Positions 42,978 through 52,607 of a stretch of DNA of 64,000 nucleotides are shown piece by piece. The translations under genes were made by a program, and so were the position numbers. Position 1 is the first letter of the stretch. The number at the start of each line of letters is the position of its first letter. Below the pieces are notes generated by a model that had not been told where the DNA came from, did no database searches, and saw only the letters and a list, made by a program, of their open reading frames with translations. The stretch comes from Dyella sp. C11. Lineage in GTDB: Bacteria; Pseudomonadota; Gammaproteobacteria; Xanthomonadales; Rhodanobacteraceae. The stretch lies in NCBI RefSeq assembly GCF_003121485.1, contig NZ_QAVX01000001.1, positions 372,001 through 436,000 of the forward strand. Direction: 5' to 3'.

Positions 42978-45161
42978 TCAGTTTTTCTTGTCGTCATTCC
43001 GCGGCGGCGGGGCATGGTGCTCTTCGTGAGCCGGCTGCTGCCGCGGCTGCGCGTTGTTGTTCTGCGGTGGCTGATACCCGCCACGCGGTGGCTCATAACC
43101 GCCACGAGGGCCTTCGTAACCCCGTTGCTGCTGGGCTTGTTGCTGGGGTTGCTGCTGGTATTGGCGCGGCTGCTGTTCGTAGCGTGGCTGTTGCTGCGGC
43201 TCCTGGCGCGGCGCGGCGTTTTCGCGCTGGAAGCGTTCCGCATTGTCCTGGTTCATCGGCTGGCGAGCCGCCTGTTGCGGAGCCTGTTCGAACCGCGGCG
43301 CGGCCGGCAGTGTGCCCGGCTGCGGTTGCGCGCGGGCACGATCTTCCTCGCCATTGGAGATGTAGCTGACGCCCGGTCGCGGCTGGTTGTTCTCACCACG
43401 GGGCATGGGCGGCTGGCCGTTCGGGCGGGCATAGCGGGCGGACGGCAGTTCGCCAGCTCGTGCCGCCGCCGGCTCGGCACCCTGGGGCGCAGGGTGCATG
43501 GCCGGGTTGGGCGCATTGCCACGGGCCGGGCTGTTGATCGGTTGGGCGCCGGAGAATTCAGCCTGGCGACCCGGCGAGGCCGTGCGCATGCCCGGGCCCG
43601 CATTGTTGAGCATGCGGACATTGTTGGCGGCCGGCGCAGGCGCCATGCGCGGTGCACCCGCCACGTTGGCCGGGCGTGCCGCGAAACCGGCGGCGGGCGG
43701 CGTCCGCGCAACGACTTCACGCTGGAAACCGCCCGCGGGCAGCGCGCGTTCCGATGCCGCACGCGGCGGCGCGAAGCTGGCGCGCACCGGCGCGAGGCTA
43801 CCGACACCGCGGGGTGCGACCGGCGCATTGGCGAAGTGTCCCGGGTCCACCGGTGCCATGTGCTGGCGCGCGTTGCGGGCGGCAACGAAATCCTGCCCTG
43901 ACATGGCGCGGAAGGCATGCGGCACATCGCGGTTCACGAAGCGCTCGTTCGGGAACGGGCGGCCGTCGTGGAAATAGTTGTAACGGTTGTTGATGTCGTT
44001 CATCACCATGCCGCGGTTGCCGCCGCGCACATAGATGTTGGTGATGTTGACGTTGGTGTAATAGCCGCGGCTTGCGCGGTACCAGGGGTTGTAGACCTCG
44101 CCCGGGCCCAGCGGGAACCAGCCCACCGGACCGCCGATGCCGATGGAGACGCCGCCACCGACAAAGGCCACCAGTGCCGGCGCATACACCGGCCGCACGC
44201 CGACCGGGCCAGGCACCCAGCCCCAGCGTCCGCGCACATGAGCCCAGCGACCGTAGTGATACGGCGCAAAACCCCAGGGTGCGGCGTCTACCCAGGTCCA
44301 GCCCCACGGGCCGACGTACGACCAGTGGCCGTCGCTATAGGGTGACCAGTCAGCGCCTACGCTGGTGGGGTACCAGACCTGCCCGTAATCGGCGTCCTGC
44401 TGCCAGTTGCCGTACTGGTCCAGATCCTGTGCGCCCACCATGTCCTGCGGCACATTCGGGTCGGCAGGGGCTTGTGAATATTGCTGGTTGCGGCTGTTGC
44501 ACCAGGCGTCGAAATCATCGCCGCCCTGGATGTCGTTGATGCTGACGACGCTCAGCGAGGAGTCCTCGAACTCATACGATCGCCCGCCGGCGACAAGGCG
44601 CTGCGCGCCACCTTCGCCATACACCGTGGCGCGTCCATCGAAGTCGGTGACGCGGGTGGATTTGCCGTCTTCACTGATGTCGACGCGATAGTTGCCCGGC
44701 TGGTCGATCACCAGCGCCACGGTGGGCGTGTCGATCTCGTAGCTCTGGCCTTCTCCGAGGTCGCCCACCGCCACATTGATGGTGCCTTGCGACAGCTCGA
44801 GCTGGGTCAGCTGGTCGTTGAGGGTGAGAACACCGAAATTGGAATCGTCGGCAATGCGCAGCACGCCGCTGTCCAGTTGCAGTTCGGCGCGCGCACCTTC
44901 ACCGGTGGAAAGGCGATCGCCGGTGGTCAGCGGACGGTTGAGGCTGGCGTCGCCCCAATCCTTCTCGCCCGCCGGCAAAAGCCCCACGTCGCCGTTGCGA
45001 TAAGAGAGTCGCGCAATGCGCGACGGCGGATCGCCCGCGCCGCTGTCGTCGGGCGGTGCCTGCGTTTGCGCCTGCGAGAGCCCGCTGGCGCAGATCAACA
45101 AGGTCGCTGCCATCCATCGCCAGCGGTGCGGCGACGAAAGGAAAGCAGGAAGCACACGCAT
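42978..45161 (-). CDS. FecR-domain/DUF6600-like exported protein with Gln-Arg-Pro-rich tail
   Basis: 727 residues. The start at 45161 has GGAG six bases upstream and gives a signal peptide ending ASGLSQAQ. A FecR-type beta domain (about 65-205) has GDRLSTGEGARAELQLDSG and ELSQGTINVAVGDL. A tryptophan/tyrosine-rich central domain follows (SDGHWSYVGPWGWTWVDAAP and APYHYGRWAHVRGRWGWVPG), then a disordered tail with long Pro, Gln, Arg and Gly runs (QQQPRYEQQPRQYQQQPQQQ). This layout is common in Xanthomonadales exported proteins. It is probably periplasmic or surface-bound; no sigma/anti-sigma partner is adjacent. Function unknown. Confidence 0.8.
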   Translation of the reverse strand: MRVLPAFLSSPHRWRWMAATLLICASGLSQAQTQAPPDDSGAGDPPSRIARLSYRNGDVGLLPAGEKDWGDASLNRPLTTGDRLSTGEGARAELQLDSGVLRIADDSNFGVLTLNDQLTQLELSQGTINVAVGDLGEGQSYEIDTPTVALVIDQPGNYRVDISEDGKSTRVTDFDGRATVYGEGGAQRLVAGGRSYEFEDSSLSVVSINDIQGGDDFDAWCNSRNQQYSQAPADPNVPQDMVGAQDLDQYGNWQQDADYGQVWYPTSVGADWSPYSDGHWSYVGPWGWTWVDAAPWGFAPYHYGRWAHVRGRWGWVPGPVGVRPVYAPALVAFVGGGVSIGIGGPVGWFPLGPGEVYNPWYRASRGYYTNVNITNIYVRGGNRGMVMNDINNRYNYFHDGRPFPNERFVNRDVPHAFRAMSGQDFVAARNARQHMAPVDPGHFANAPVAPRGVGSLAPVRASFAPPRAASERALPAGGFQREVVARTPPAAGFAARPANVAGAPRMAPAPAANNVRMLNNAGPGMRTASPGRQAEFSGAQPINSPARGNAPNPAMHPAPQGAEPAAARAGELPSARYARPNGQPPMPRGENNQPRPGVSYISNGEEDRARAQPQPGTLPAAPRFEQAPQQAARQPMNQDNAERFQRENAAPRQEPQQQPRYEQQPRQYQQQPQQQAQQQRGYEGPRGGYEPPRGGYQPPQNNNAQPRQQPAHEEHHAPPPRNDDKKN

Positions 45162-45341
45162 CGGGTTCTCCGGAGCTGGTCGCGATGTCATCGCGGAAAG
45201 TATTTCGTCGCCCGCAAGAACGCATGGGACTGTCGGGCGCCGACGCTTGCATTATGCGGATGGGCGCCGCATTCATCGCAAGGACTGGCAAGGCCCGGTC
45301 AAAAAATGGTTCAGCCGGCCGCCATGTCCGGTTCACCCCTT

Positions 45342-45357
45342 GTTCGGCTGGCCGAAC
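45342..45357. other. perfect short palindrome upstream of tRNA-Gly
   Basis: GTTCGGC-TG-GCCGAAC, 44 bases before the tRNA. It could be an operator, a hairpin, or chance; a weak TACCAT -10 at 45384 lies between it and the tRNA. Confidence 0.3.
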
Positions 45358-45400
45358 GGTTCCCAAGCCCCGCGACGGCGGGTTACCATCGCACGGCGTT

Positions 45401-45474
45401 GCGGGTGTAGCTCAATGGTAGAGCTGTAGCTTCCCAAGCTACTGACGAGGGTTCGATTCCCTTCACCCGCTCCA
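45401..45474 (+). tRNA. tRNA-Gly (anticodon CCC)
   Basis: Complete 74-base cloverleaf. The acceptor arms GCGGGTG and CACCCGC pair fully, with discriminator T and encoded CCA. The anticodon arm is GTAGC-TTCCCAA-GCTAC, so the anticodon is CCC, reading GGG codons. The T arm has GGTTCGATTCC. It stands alone between the leftward FecR-like gene and the rightward rimB-like gene. Confidence 0.96.
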
Positions 45475-45531
45475 ACCAGCTCCCGACCCCACCGAGCTCC
45501 CCTAGACGTAACCCTGCGGTGTGCGCTGACC

Positions 45532-45983
45532 ATGGCGGATGTGACTACCCTCGGCTGGCGGGAGCGGCTGTCGTTGCCGATGCTCGGCATACCCCTGCTC
45601 AAGGCCAAACTCGATACCGGCGCGCGCAGCAGTTCGCTGCATGTGGATACGCTGGAAAGCTTCGAGCGCGCGGGCGATACGTGGTTGCGTTTCTCTGTTT
45701 CCACGGGCGGCCGTCATCGCGTTGCCGTCACTTGCGAAACACTGGCGCTCGACCGGCGTGCGGTTACCGATACCGGCGGGCGGCGGACCATGCGCTGGTT
45801 CATTCGTACGGATGTGGTGCTGGGCGGGGAACGTTTCGCCGTCGACATCAATCTGACCGACAGGCGCCATATGCTGTTTCCCATGCTGCTCGGCCGCAGT
45901 GCGCTGCATAGCCGGTTTGCGGTGGACCCTGCACTTTCCTATACACAACCGCGCCCGCTTCGGGCCGGCACGACGGGTGTTTC

Positions 45984-45987
<4 letters not shown>
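45532..45987 (+). CDS. RimB-like retropepsin/ATP-dependent zinc protease-family protein
   Basis: 151 residues. The fold is retropepsin-like: [13 protein letters not shown] near 22-34 is the DTGA aspartic-protease-type loop, and [20 protein letters not shown] is the conserved C-terminal strand. The family (PF05618) is named ATP-dependent zinc protease, although it looks like a pepsin half. In Pseudomonas a member, RimB, is encoded with RimK and modulates its action on ribosomal protein S6. Here it overlaps rimK by four bases (ATGA), so translation is coupled. Confidence 0.85.
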
Positions 45988-46901
<914 letters not shown>

Positions 46902-46944
46902 CAGCGAAATGCGATTTTTTGGGTCGGAATATCACTTTCGACCT

Positions 46945-46974
46945 TTGACCCCGTGCCGGAAGCCGGCCTAGCAT
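46945..46974 (+). promoter_or_regulatory. candidate sigma-70 promoter for the gene at 47029
   Basis: -35 TTGACC at 46945-46950 and -10 TAGCAT at 46969-46974 are separated by 18 bases. Start of transcription would be near 46981, giving a leader of about 48 bases. Confidence 0.45.
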
Positions 46975-47028
46975 GTCCCTTCCTGCAGGGCGCGTCCCGA
47001 GGGGGGATGCCGCAGGGTGGAGGGGTCA

Positions 47029-47523
47029 ATGAAGTTCAAGTACTGGCTGCCGGTCACGGTGGCGATGATGTTCGTGTTGCAGGTGGCGTCGGTTACAGCG
47101 AAGGAATCCAAGCCTGACGTCAAGGCCAATACCAAGGACGAGTTCGCCGCGGTGGCCGATCATGTTCGCCAGCAGATGGCTCCCGGCGGTCGGTTTGATG
47201 CGGTTCCCAAGAACGACCAGGACACCGTCAACCGCGATCTGGGCTCCATGATGTCGCTGTACGACAAGTTCGGCACGGTCGACGCCATGGACCAGCAGTC
47301 CAAGCTGGCGCTGTACAACAACCAGTCGGAAGTGAATGCGATCCTGACGCATCACGACGCGGACCGCGAAGTCTGTGAGCATGTCACGCCGATGGGCTCG
47401 AACATTCCCAAGACGGTATGCAAGACCCAGCGTCAGATTGACCTGGAACAGGGTCAGTCCCAGAAGATGATGCAGGATTTCAACAATCAGGCCGTGCCGA
47501 GAAACAACAACCTTGGCCATTGA
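47029..47523 (+). CDS. exported protein of unknown function
   Basis: 164 residues. ATG 47029 follows GGAGGGG. A signal peptide (YWLPVTVAMMFVLQVASVTA) precedes a soluble, helical, charged domain: DEFAAVADHVRQQMAPGGRF and DLGSMMSLYDKFGTVDAMDQ. Two cysteines near 115-127 (REVCEHVTPMGSNIPKTVCK) could form a disulfide. The tail is Gln/Asn-rich. It has its own promoter and a terminator beyond it. It is probably periplasmic; no family is recognised. Confidence 0.7.
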   Translation: MKFKYWLPVTVAMMFVLQVASVTAKESKPDVKANTKDEFAAVADHVRQQMAPGGRFDAVPKNDQDTVNRDLGSMMSLYDKFGTVDAMDQQSKLALYNNQSEVNAILTHHDADREVCEHVTPMGSNIPKTVCKTQRQIDLEQGQSQKMMQDFNNQAVPRNNNLGH

Positions 47524-47660
47524 TCTGGCCGGTTAACGGCGATGTGAGTAGCGGTTAACCCCTGTCTAACCGCGCAGCACCTATAAAGGTCCCACTGCAA
47601 TTTGTTGGCACTTCCGTAAGGTCTGGTGACAGCAGATTTCGGTATCGGGGCAGTAGCTTG

Positions 47661-47703
47661 AGCCCAGGCGAGCGACCACGCGTCGACCAGCCTGGGCTTT
47701 TTT
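47661..47703 (+). terminator. rho-independent terminator
   Basis: AGCCCAGGC pairs with GCCTGGGCT, followed by a run of T. The 25-base loop is long. It ends transcription of the exported unknown before the two-component genes. Confidence 0.78.
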
Positions 47704-47821
47704 CTTGCCTGATTCCCACCCTTGTTCAGCTTCCCGCTTGCCCGGGGCCCCTTTCCTCACCGGCAACTTGTTAAGCTTGCCGCCTCGGCCGGCCTTCATG
47801 CCGGCTGCGTATGGAGGACGC

Positions 47822-48508
47822 ATGCGCGTACTGGTGATCGAAGACAACAGCGATATCGCCACGAACATCGGCGATTATCTGGAAGACCGCGGCCATGTGG
47901 TCGATTTTGCCGGTGACGGCGTCACGGGCCTGCACCTTGCGGTGGTGCACGATTTCGACGTCATCGTGCTCGACCTGACCCTGCCGGGCATGGACGGTCT
48001 GGACGTCGCACGCAAGCTGCGCCACGAAGCGCACAAGCAGACGCCGATTCTCATGCTCACCGCGCGCGATGCGCTGGAGCAGAAGCTCACCGGCTTTGAG
48101 TCGGGCGCCGACGACTACATGACCAAGCCGTTCGCCTTGCAGGAGCTGGCGGCGCGCCTGGAAGTGCTTGCCCGCCGCGGCAAGGGCCCGCAGAGCCGCG
48201 TGCTCAAGGTGGGCGACCTTACCTACAACCTCGACACGCTCACCGTGACGCGTGAAGGCAAGTCGATCCAGCTCAACCCGATCGGCCTGAAACTGTTGCA
48301 GGCATTGATGGAAGCCAGCCCGTCCGTGGTGACGCGCCAGGATCTGGAACAGCGCGTGTGGGGCGAAGAGCTTCCCGACAGCGATTCGCTGCGCGTGCAC
48401 ATCCACGGTCTGCGCGCCGCCATCGACAAGCCGTTCGACAAGCCGCTGATCCACACGCGGCACGGCATCGGATATCGGATGGTCGAACCGGATGCAGTCC
48501 AGGCGTAA
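47822..48508 (+). CDS. OmpR-family response regulator
   Basis: 228 residues. The receiver domain has phospho-acceptor Asp51 in VIVLDLTLPGMDG and Lys102 in YMTKPF. The winged helix follows: VTREGKSIQLNPIGLKLLQA, then VTRQDLEQRVWGEELPDSDS and IHTRHGIGYRM. ATG 47822 has GGAGG just upstream. Its last 17 bases overlap the histidine kinase start, so the pair is translationally coupled. Confidence 0.95.
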   Translation: MRVLVIEDNSDIATNIGDYLEDRGHVVDFAGDGVTGLHLAVVHDFDVIVLDLTLPGMDGLDVARKLRHEAHKQTPILMLTARDALEQKLTGFESGADDYMTKPFALQELAARLEVLARRGKGPQSRVLKVGDLTYNLDTLTVTREGKSIQLNPIGLKLLQALMEASPSVVTRQDLEQRVWGEELPDSDSLRVHIHGLRAAIDKPFDKPLIHTRHGIGYRMVEPDAVQA

Positions 48509-49775
48509 GCTCAGGTTTCGCCTGGTCGTCTCCTTCGCGCTGTTTGGTTTCGGCCTCAGCGCGTTGTTCGCTTTTGCGGCGCTCAATATCCGCAGCCGGG
48601 TGGAAGACCAGCTGGTCAATTCCAGTCTGCTGGACGACGCCCGCTGGGCGAACCAGCAGGCACAGGAGCACCCGGGCGCACAGACGGGATCGCGGCTGCT
48701 GACCGGCAGCATGTACAGCGACCGCACCATTTATCGCGCGCCGCTGTCGTGGCAGAACCTGGACAACGGTGTCCACGACATCTACGAAAACGAGCAGGAC
48801 GGCCAGCGCCATCACTACAAGCTGGCCGTGTATCGCGAAAATGGCATCATCAGTTTTCTTCGCTACGACGTGTCGCGCGAAGAATTGGGCAAGCAGCAAT
48901 TGCTGTTCAGCGTGATCGGCGCGGTGTTCCTGTTCGGATTGCTGTCGCTGGCGATTGGCCTCTGGCTGTCGCGCAAGGTGCTCAAGCCCGTCAGCGAACT
49001 GGCGCGTCGTCTGCGCGATTTCCGCAAGAACGGCAAGGCCGAGCCGCTGGCACCGCATTTTGCGGATGACGAAGTGGGCGAGCTGGCGTTCGCGCTGGAT
49101 GAATATTCCCAGCGACTCACCGCGATGGTAGAGCGCGATCGCGAGTTCAATTCCGACGTGAGCCACGAGTTGCGCACGCCGCTGGCAGTCATCGCCAGCA
49201 CCACCGAGCTGCTGCAGGGTTCGCCGGATCTGACCGACAAATTGCGCGAGCGCCTGAAGCGCATCGAGCGCTCGTCGCGTCAGGCGACCGAGCTGGTCGA
49301 AGCGTTGCTGTTGCTGTCGCGCGCGGAACGCCGCGGCCCCACCCGTGGAGAAACCACGGAAGTGGCGAAGGTGGCATCGGATGTCATCGAAAGCCAGCGT
49401 CCGCAGATGCGCGACAAGCCGCTGGAAGTGGAGATGATCGTGCGACAGCCGGTGAGTGTGAATGCGCCCGCCTCAGTGCTGGCGGTGGCGCTTACCAACC
49501 TGATCGGCAACGCCATCAAGTACACGCTCGAAGGACGTGTCACCGTCGAAGTAAGTGCCGATCGCATTGAAGTGATCGACACCGGCCCGGGCATCAAGCC
49601 GGAAGACGCGGAACGTTTGTTCCAGCGTGGCGTGCGTGGTGAAGGCGCGGGTGGCAGTGGCGCGGGCCTGGGCCTGGCCATCGTGCGCCGCCTGTGCGAC
49701 CTCTACGGCTGGGATGTCTCAATGCGTCCGCGCACCGATACCAACGGCGCCATTGCGAGCATCGTGTTTAGTTAA
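48492..49775 (+). CDS. membrane sensor histidine kinase
   Basis: 427 residues. TM1 lies at about 9-31, a periplasmic sensor of about 105 residues follows, and TM2 is at about 137-160. A HAMP region follows TM2. The H-box FNSDVSHELRTPLAVI has phospho-acceptor His225; the ATPase domain shows N-box LTNLIGNAIKYT and G-boxes IDTGPGI and GSGAGLGLAIVRRL. The sensor domain has no recognised family, and the regulon is not inferable from neighbours. Confidence 0.93.
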   Translation: MQSRRKLRFRLVVSFALFGFGLSALFAFAALNIRSRVEDQLVNSSLLDDARWANQQAQEHPGAQTGSRLLTGSMYSDRTIYRAPLSWQNLDNGVHDIYENEQDGQRHHYKLAVYRENGIISFLRYDVSREELGKQQLLFSVIGAVFLFGLLSLAIGLWLSRKVLKPVSELARRLRDFRKNGKAEPLAPHFADDEVGELAFALDEYSQRLTAMVERDREFNSDVSHELRTPLAVIASTTELLQGSPDLTDKLRERLKRIERSSRQATELVEALLLLSRAERRGPTRGETTEVAKVASDVIESQRPQMRDKPLEVEMIVRQPVSVNAPASVLAVALTNLIGNAIKYTLEGRVTVEVSADRIEVIDTGPGIKPEDAERLFQRGVRGEGAGGSGAGLGLAIVRRLCDLYGWDVSMRPRTDTNGAIASIVFS

Positions 49776-49926
49776 TGGGTTAGTCGGCCGCCTTGCTGCC
49801 TGGAAAGGGTGAAGTCGGCTCGCCAGCGCGAGCCTGTAAATAGTAGAAGCAAGGCAGGCCTTCGCCGTGCTCTCACCATTTACCATTCACAGCTCGCGCA
49901 GCGAGCGGCTTCACCATTTACCGCTC
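49776..49926. other. intergenic region between the histidine kinase and ilvE
   Basis: 151 bases separating two convergent genes. CACCATTTACC occurs twice (49875 and 49911), once before each of two short hairpin-like sequences (GCTCGCGCAGCGAGC and CGCTCTTAGAGCG). No T-rich terminator was found. Confidence 0.5.
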
Positions 49927-50844
49927 TTAGAGCGGCTCCAGCCAACCCCACTGGTCGTTCGTCTTGCCGGTGAACAGGCCGAAGAACAACTCCTGCAGGC
50001 GGCGCGTGACACGACCGGCCTTGCCGCTGCCGATCTGCTTGCCGTCCACCGAGCGGATCGGCGTGATCTCCGCTGCCGTGCCGCACATCAGCAGTTCATC
50101 GCACAGGTACAAGTATTCGCGCGGAATATCGCGTTCGACGACTTCGATGCCGTCTTCGCGTGCGAGCGTCTTGAGCGTGTCGCGCGTAATGCCGGTAAGG
50201 ATGGAGGCACTGGCCGGCGTGGTGTGCAGCACGCCATCGAACACCAGGAACAGGTTTTCGCCCGCGCCCTCGCTGAGCAGGCCCGTGGAGGCCATGGCGA
50301 TGCCTTCGCCGAAGCCGAGACGACGCGCTTCACGCGCGATCAGCTGGCCGGAAAGGTAGTTGCCGCCGGCCTTGGCGCCCGCCGGAATGGTGTTGGGTGC
50401 AAAGCGCTGCCAGCTCGACACGCAGGCTTCGATGCCGGTTTCCAGCGCCTCGGGACCGAGGTACGGGCCCATGGCCCATGCCGCCACCGCCACATCGATG
50501 GGCGTTTCCGCGGAGAGGCCGAAACCACCCAGGCCACGGTAGGCCACCGGGCGCAGGTACGCCGCGGACAGGCCGTTCTTGCGCACGACATCGCGGCAGG
50601 CTGCCGCCAGTTCGTCCTGCGAGTAAGGCACGACCATGTCGTAGATCTTGGCCGACTGGTACAGACGCTTGAGGTGGGCGGTGAGGCGGAAAATGGCCGC
50701 GCCGTCCGGCGTTGCGTAGCTGCGGATGCCTTCGAAAACCGAGGAGCCGTAATGCAGGGCATGCGCCATCACGTGGACGGTGGCGTCTTGCCAGGGCTTG
50801 ATGGAGCCGTTCTGCCAGATCCAATCGGGGTACTGCTGCGCCAT
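49927..50844 (-). CDS. ilvE: branched-chain amino acid aminotransferase
   Basis: 305 residues, class IV PLP fold. The PLP lysine is Lys158 in AGAKAGGNYLSGQLIAREA; DATVHVMAHALHYGSSVFEG and RGLGGFGLSAE are also typical of IlvE. It makes Val, Leu and Ile from their keto acids with glutamate. It stands alone, separate from an ilv operon. Confidence 0.95.
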   Translation of the reverse strand: MAQQYPDWIWQNGSIKPWQDATVHVMAHALHYGSSVFEGIRSYATPDGAAIFRLTAHLKRLYQSAKIYDMVVPYSQDELAAACRDVVRKNGLSAAYLRPVAYRGLGGFGLSAETPIDVAVAAWAMGPYLGPEALETGIEACVSSWQRFAPNTIPAGAKAGGNYLSGQLIAREARRLGFGEGIAMASTGLLSEGAGENLFLVFDGVLHTTPASASILTGITRDTLKTLAREDGIEVVERDIPREYLYLCDELLMCGTAAEITPIRSVDGKQIGSGKAGRVTRRLQELFFGLFTGKTNDQWGWLEPL

Positions 50845-50924
50845 GGGGGATCTCCGGGGAAAAATCGCGCCATGATACCGCGCCTGCCGATACGGCGATT
50901 TTGCGCAGCACCAACGGCCGTGCT

Positions 50925-51533
50925 TCAGCCCGATCCACGCAGCCAGAGGCAGCCGGAACGGCGCACGATGCTGAAGCGCGTTTCGTGCGGTGTGCCGCTG
51001 CCGTCATTGGATGCCGTATGCACGAGCAGCATGGGTTCTCCGCCGCCGGATGACGGGCGAGGGGATGCGTCCGTGGTCGATGCATCGCCATCTGTGCCAG
51101 GGCTGGACGACGACGTTTCTTCTTCGTCGGATGCGCCGACATCGAGCAGCGGACGCTGCATCAGCGATCCCAGCGAGCGAATGTCAGCCACAACGGCCTC
51201 GCGCCCATAACCGTTCCAGATCATCAGCCCGGCCAGCCGGTTAGGATCGTGCGCGGCGAATGCATCGATGGTGCTCTGGCGCAGCGAAGCCACGGACGTG
51301 GCGCAGCTCACCGGCGGCGGAGTGGTTGCCGGAATATCGGCGGCGCCTTGCACCATCGGCGCGGCAGCTGTCGCGGGCGGCGGCGTGTTCACCGGCGTAG
51401 CCTGCAGGAACGCGCAGGGCTGGTCGGTGAACACCGGGTTGCCGTCGGCCCCCACGCAGCGATGAATGCCTGCCTGCGCCATCGCGCTCAACGGCAACAG
51501 GAACAGCAACAGGATCAGGCAGGCTCGCATCAT
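50925..51533 (-). CDS. DUF4124-like exported protein
   Basis: 202 residues with a signal peptide (MMRACLILLLFLLPLSAMAQ). A short DUF4124-like motif, IHRCVGADGNPVFTDQPC, follows. A Pro/Thr linker leads to a small domain (SVASLRQSTIDAFAAHDPNR) and a Ser/Asp/Glu-rich low-complexity stretch (EEETSSSSPGTDGDASTTDA). It may be anchored to the peptidoglycan or periplasm; function unknown. It lies 28 bases after the metF stop, probably in one transcript. Confidence 0.75.
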   Translation of the reverse strand: MMRACLILLLFLLPLSAMAQAGIHRCVGADGNPVFTDQPCAFLQATPVNTPPPATAAAPMVQGAADIPATTPPPVSCATSVASLRQSTIDAFAAHDPNRLAGLMIWNGYGREAVVADIRSLGSLMQRPLLDVGASDEEETSSSSPGTDGDASTTDASPRPSSGGGEPMLLVHTASNDGSGTPHETRFSIVRRSGCLWLRGSG

Positions 51534-51561
51534 CCGCCGAGCTTACGCCCGGCGTCGTCGC

Positions 51562-52389
51562 TTATCCGTGCAGCCGGTCGAGAATCGCACGCGTGGCGCG
51601 TGCGCGGTTCAACGTATAGAAATGCAGGCCGGGTGCGCCGCCGTCGAGCAGGCGACGGCACAGCTGCGCTACCACGTCGGCGCCCAGTTCACGAACCGAT
51701 GCCGCATCGTCGCCGTGCGCCTGCATGCGCTTGGCGATCCAGCGGGGAATCTCCGCGCCGCACTGGTCGGAAAAACGCTTGAGCTGCGAGTAATTGGAGA
51801 TGGGCATGATGCCCGGCACGATCGGCACGTTCACGCCCAGTCGTTGCACGTCATCGACGAACCGGAAGTACGCATCGGCGTTGAAGAAGTACTGCGTGAT
51901 GGCGCCATTGGCGCCGGCGTCGATCTTGGCCTTGAAGTGGCGCAGGTCGACGAGTGCGTCGTCGGCCTGCGGATGCATTTCCGGGTACGCCGCCACTTCG
52001 ATGTGGAAATGGTCGCCCGAATGTTCGCGGATAAAGCGCACCAGCTCCGAGGCGTAGCGGAAATCGCCGGGCGTGGCCATGCCGGAGGGCAGGTCGCCAC
52101 GCAATGCCACGATGCGGCGGTAACCGGCGGCGCGGTAGTCATCCAGCAGCGCGGCCAGTTCCGCGCGCGTGCCGCCGACGCAGGAAAGGTGCGGTGCCAC
52201 GTTCAACCCGTGTTGCGTGTGCAGGCGATGCACTGTTTCGCCGGTATAGCTCAGCGTCGAGCCGCCCGCGCCGAACGTCACCGAGACGTATTCGGGCGCA
52301 TGTGACTTCAGCAACGTCGCGGCCTGGTCCAGCTGGGCACGCTGTTCGTCGGTCTTGGGCGGAAAGAACTCGAAGCTGATGCTCGACAT
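51562..52389 (-). CDS. metF: methylenetetrahydrofolate reductase
   Basis: 275 residues from MSSISFEFFPPKT, the first conserved MetF motif; longer in-frame extensions read through the operator and are not credible. FAD- and folate-site motifs include SVTFGAGGSTLSYTGETVHR, then VALRGDLPSG near 110 and FFNADAYFRFVDDV. It makes 5-methyl-THF for methionine synthesis. The near-palindrome described separately lies 37 bases upstream. Confidence 0.95.
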   Translation of the reverse strand: MSSISFEFFPPKTDEQRAQLDQAATLLKSHAPEYVSVTFGAGGSTLSYTGETVHRLHTQHGLNVAPHLSCVGGTRAELAALLDDYRAAGYRRIVALRGDLPSGMATPGDFRYASELVRFIREHSGDHFHIEVAAYPEMHPQADDALVDLRHFKAKIDAGANGAITQYFFNADAYFRFVDDVQRLGVNVPIVPGIMPISNYSQLKRFSDQCGAEIPRWIAKRMQAHGDDAASVRELGADVVAQLCRRLLDGGAPGLHFYTLNRARATRAILDRLHG

Positions 52390-52425
52390 GGAGGCAACCC
52401 CTGATTGGCGGATGCCGGGGAGTAT

Positions 52426-52453
52426 ATATCTCTTTTTCGCGATATAGAGATAT
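52426..52453. promoter_or_regulatory. 28-bp near-perfect palindrome upstream of metF (putative operator)
   Basis: Outer arms ATATCTCT (52426-52433) and AGAGATAT (52446-52453) are perfect inverted repeats, and the centre TCGCGA is self-complementary; only two symmetric pairs mismatch over 28 bases. It is 37-64 bases before the metF start. The size, AT-rich arms and position fit an ArsR-family operator; SahR, an SAH-responsive ArsR regulator of methyl-cycle genes, is a candidate by inference only. Confidence 0.6.
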
Positions 52454-52531
52454 CTATCGAAAATCCCCGCCTGGCACCGATGGCGAACCTTGGGGCTGCG
52501 ACAAACCGCGGCACGGTTTGGCCTTCCGGAC

Positions 52532-52545
52532 TTGATCCAGATCAA
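52532..52545 (+). promoter_or_regulatory. FNR/Anr box of the cbb3 operon
   Basis: TTGAT-CCAG-ATCAA matches the FNR/Anr consensus at all ten conserved positions. It is centred about 69 bases before the ccoN start, which allows a class II promoter (site at -41.5) with a leader of about 28 bases. It predicts induction at low oxygen. Confidence 0.85.
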
Positions 52546-52607
52546 TTGGCCCGCTGGATGCGCGCCCCAGACTTCCGCCCGTTCAGTCATGCCTAGGAGC
52601 GGGCCTC

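Noticed and set aside
41685-43901. Rightward 738-codon frame over thiG, thiS and the FecR-like gene
   Set aside because: It crosses three real leftward genes and a strong terminator, and contains no domain.
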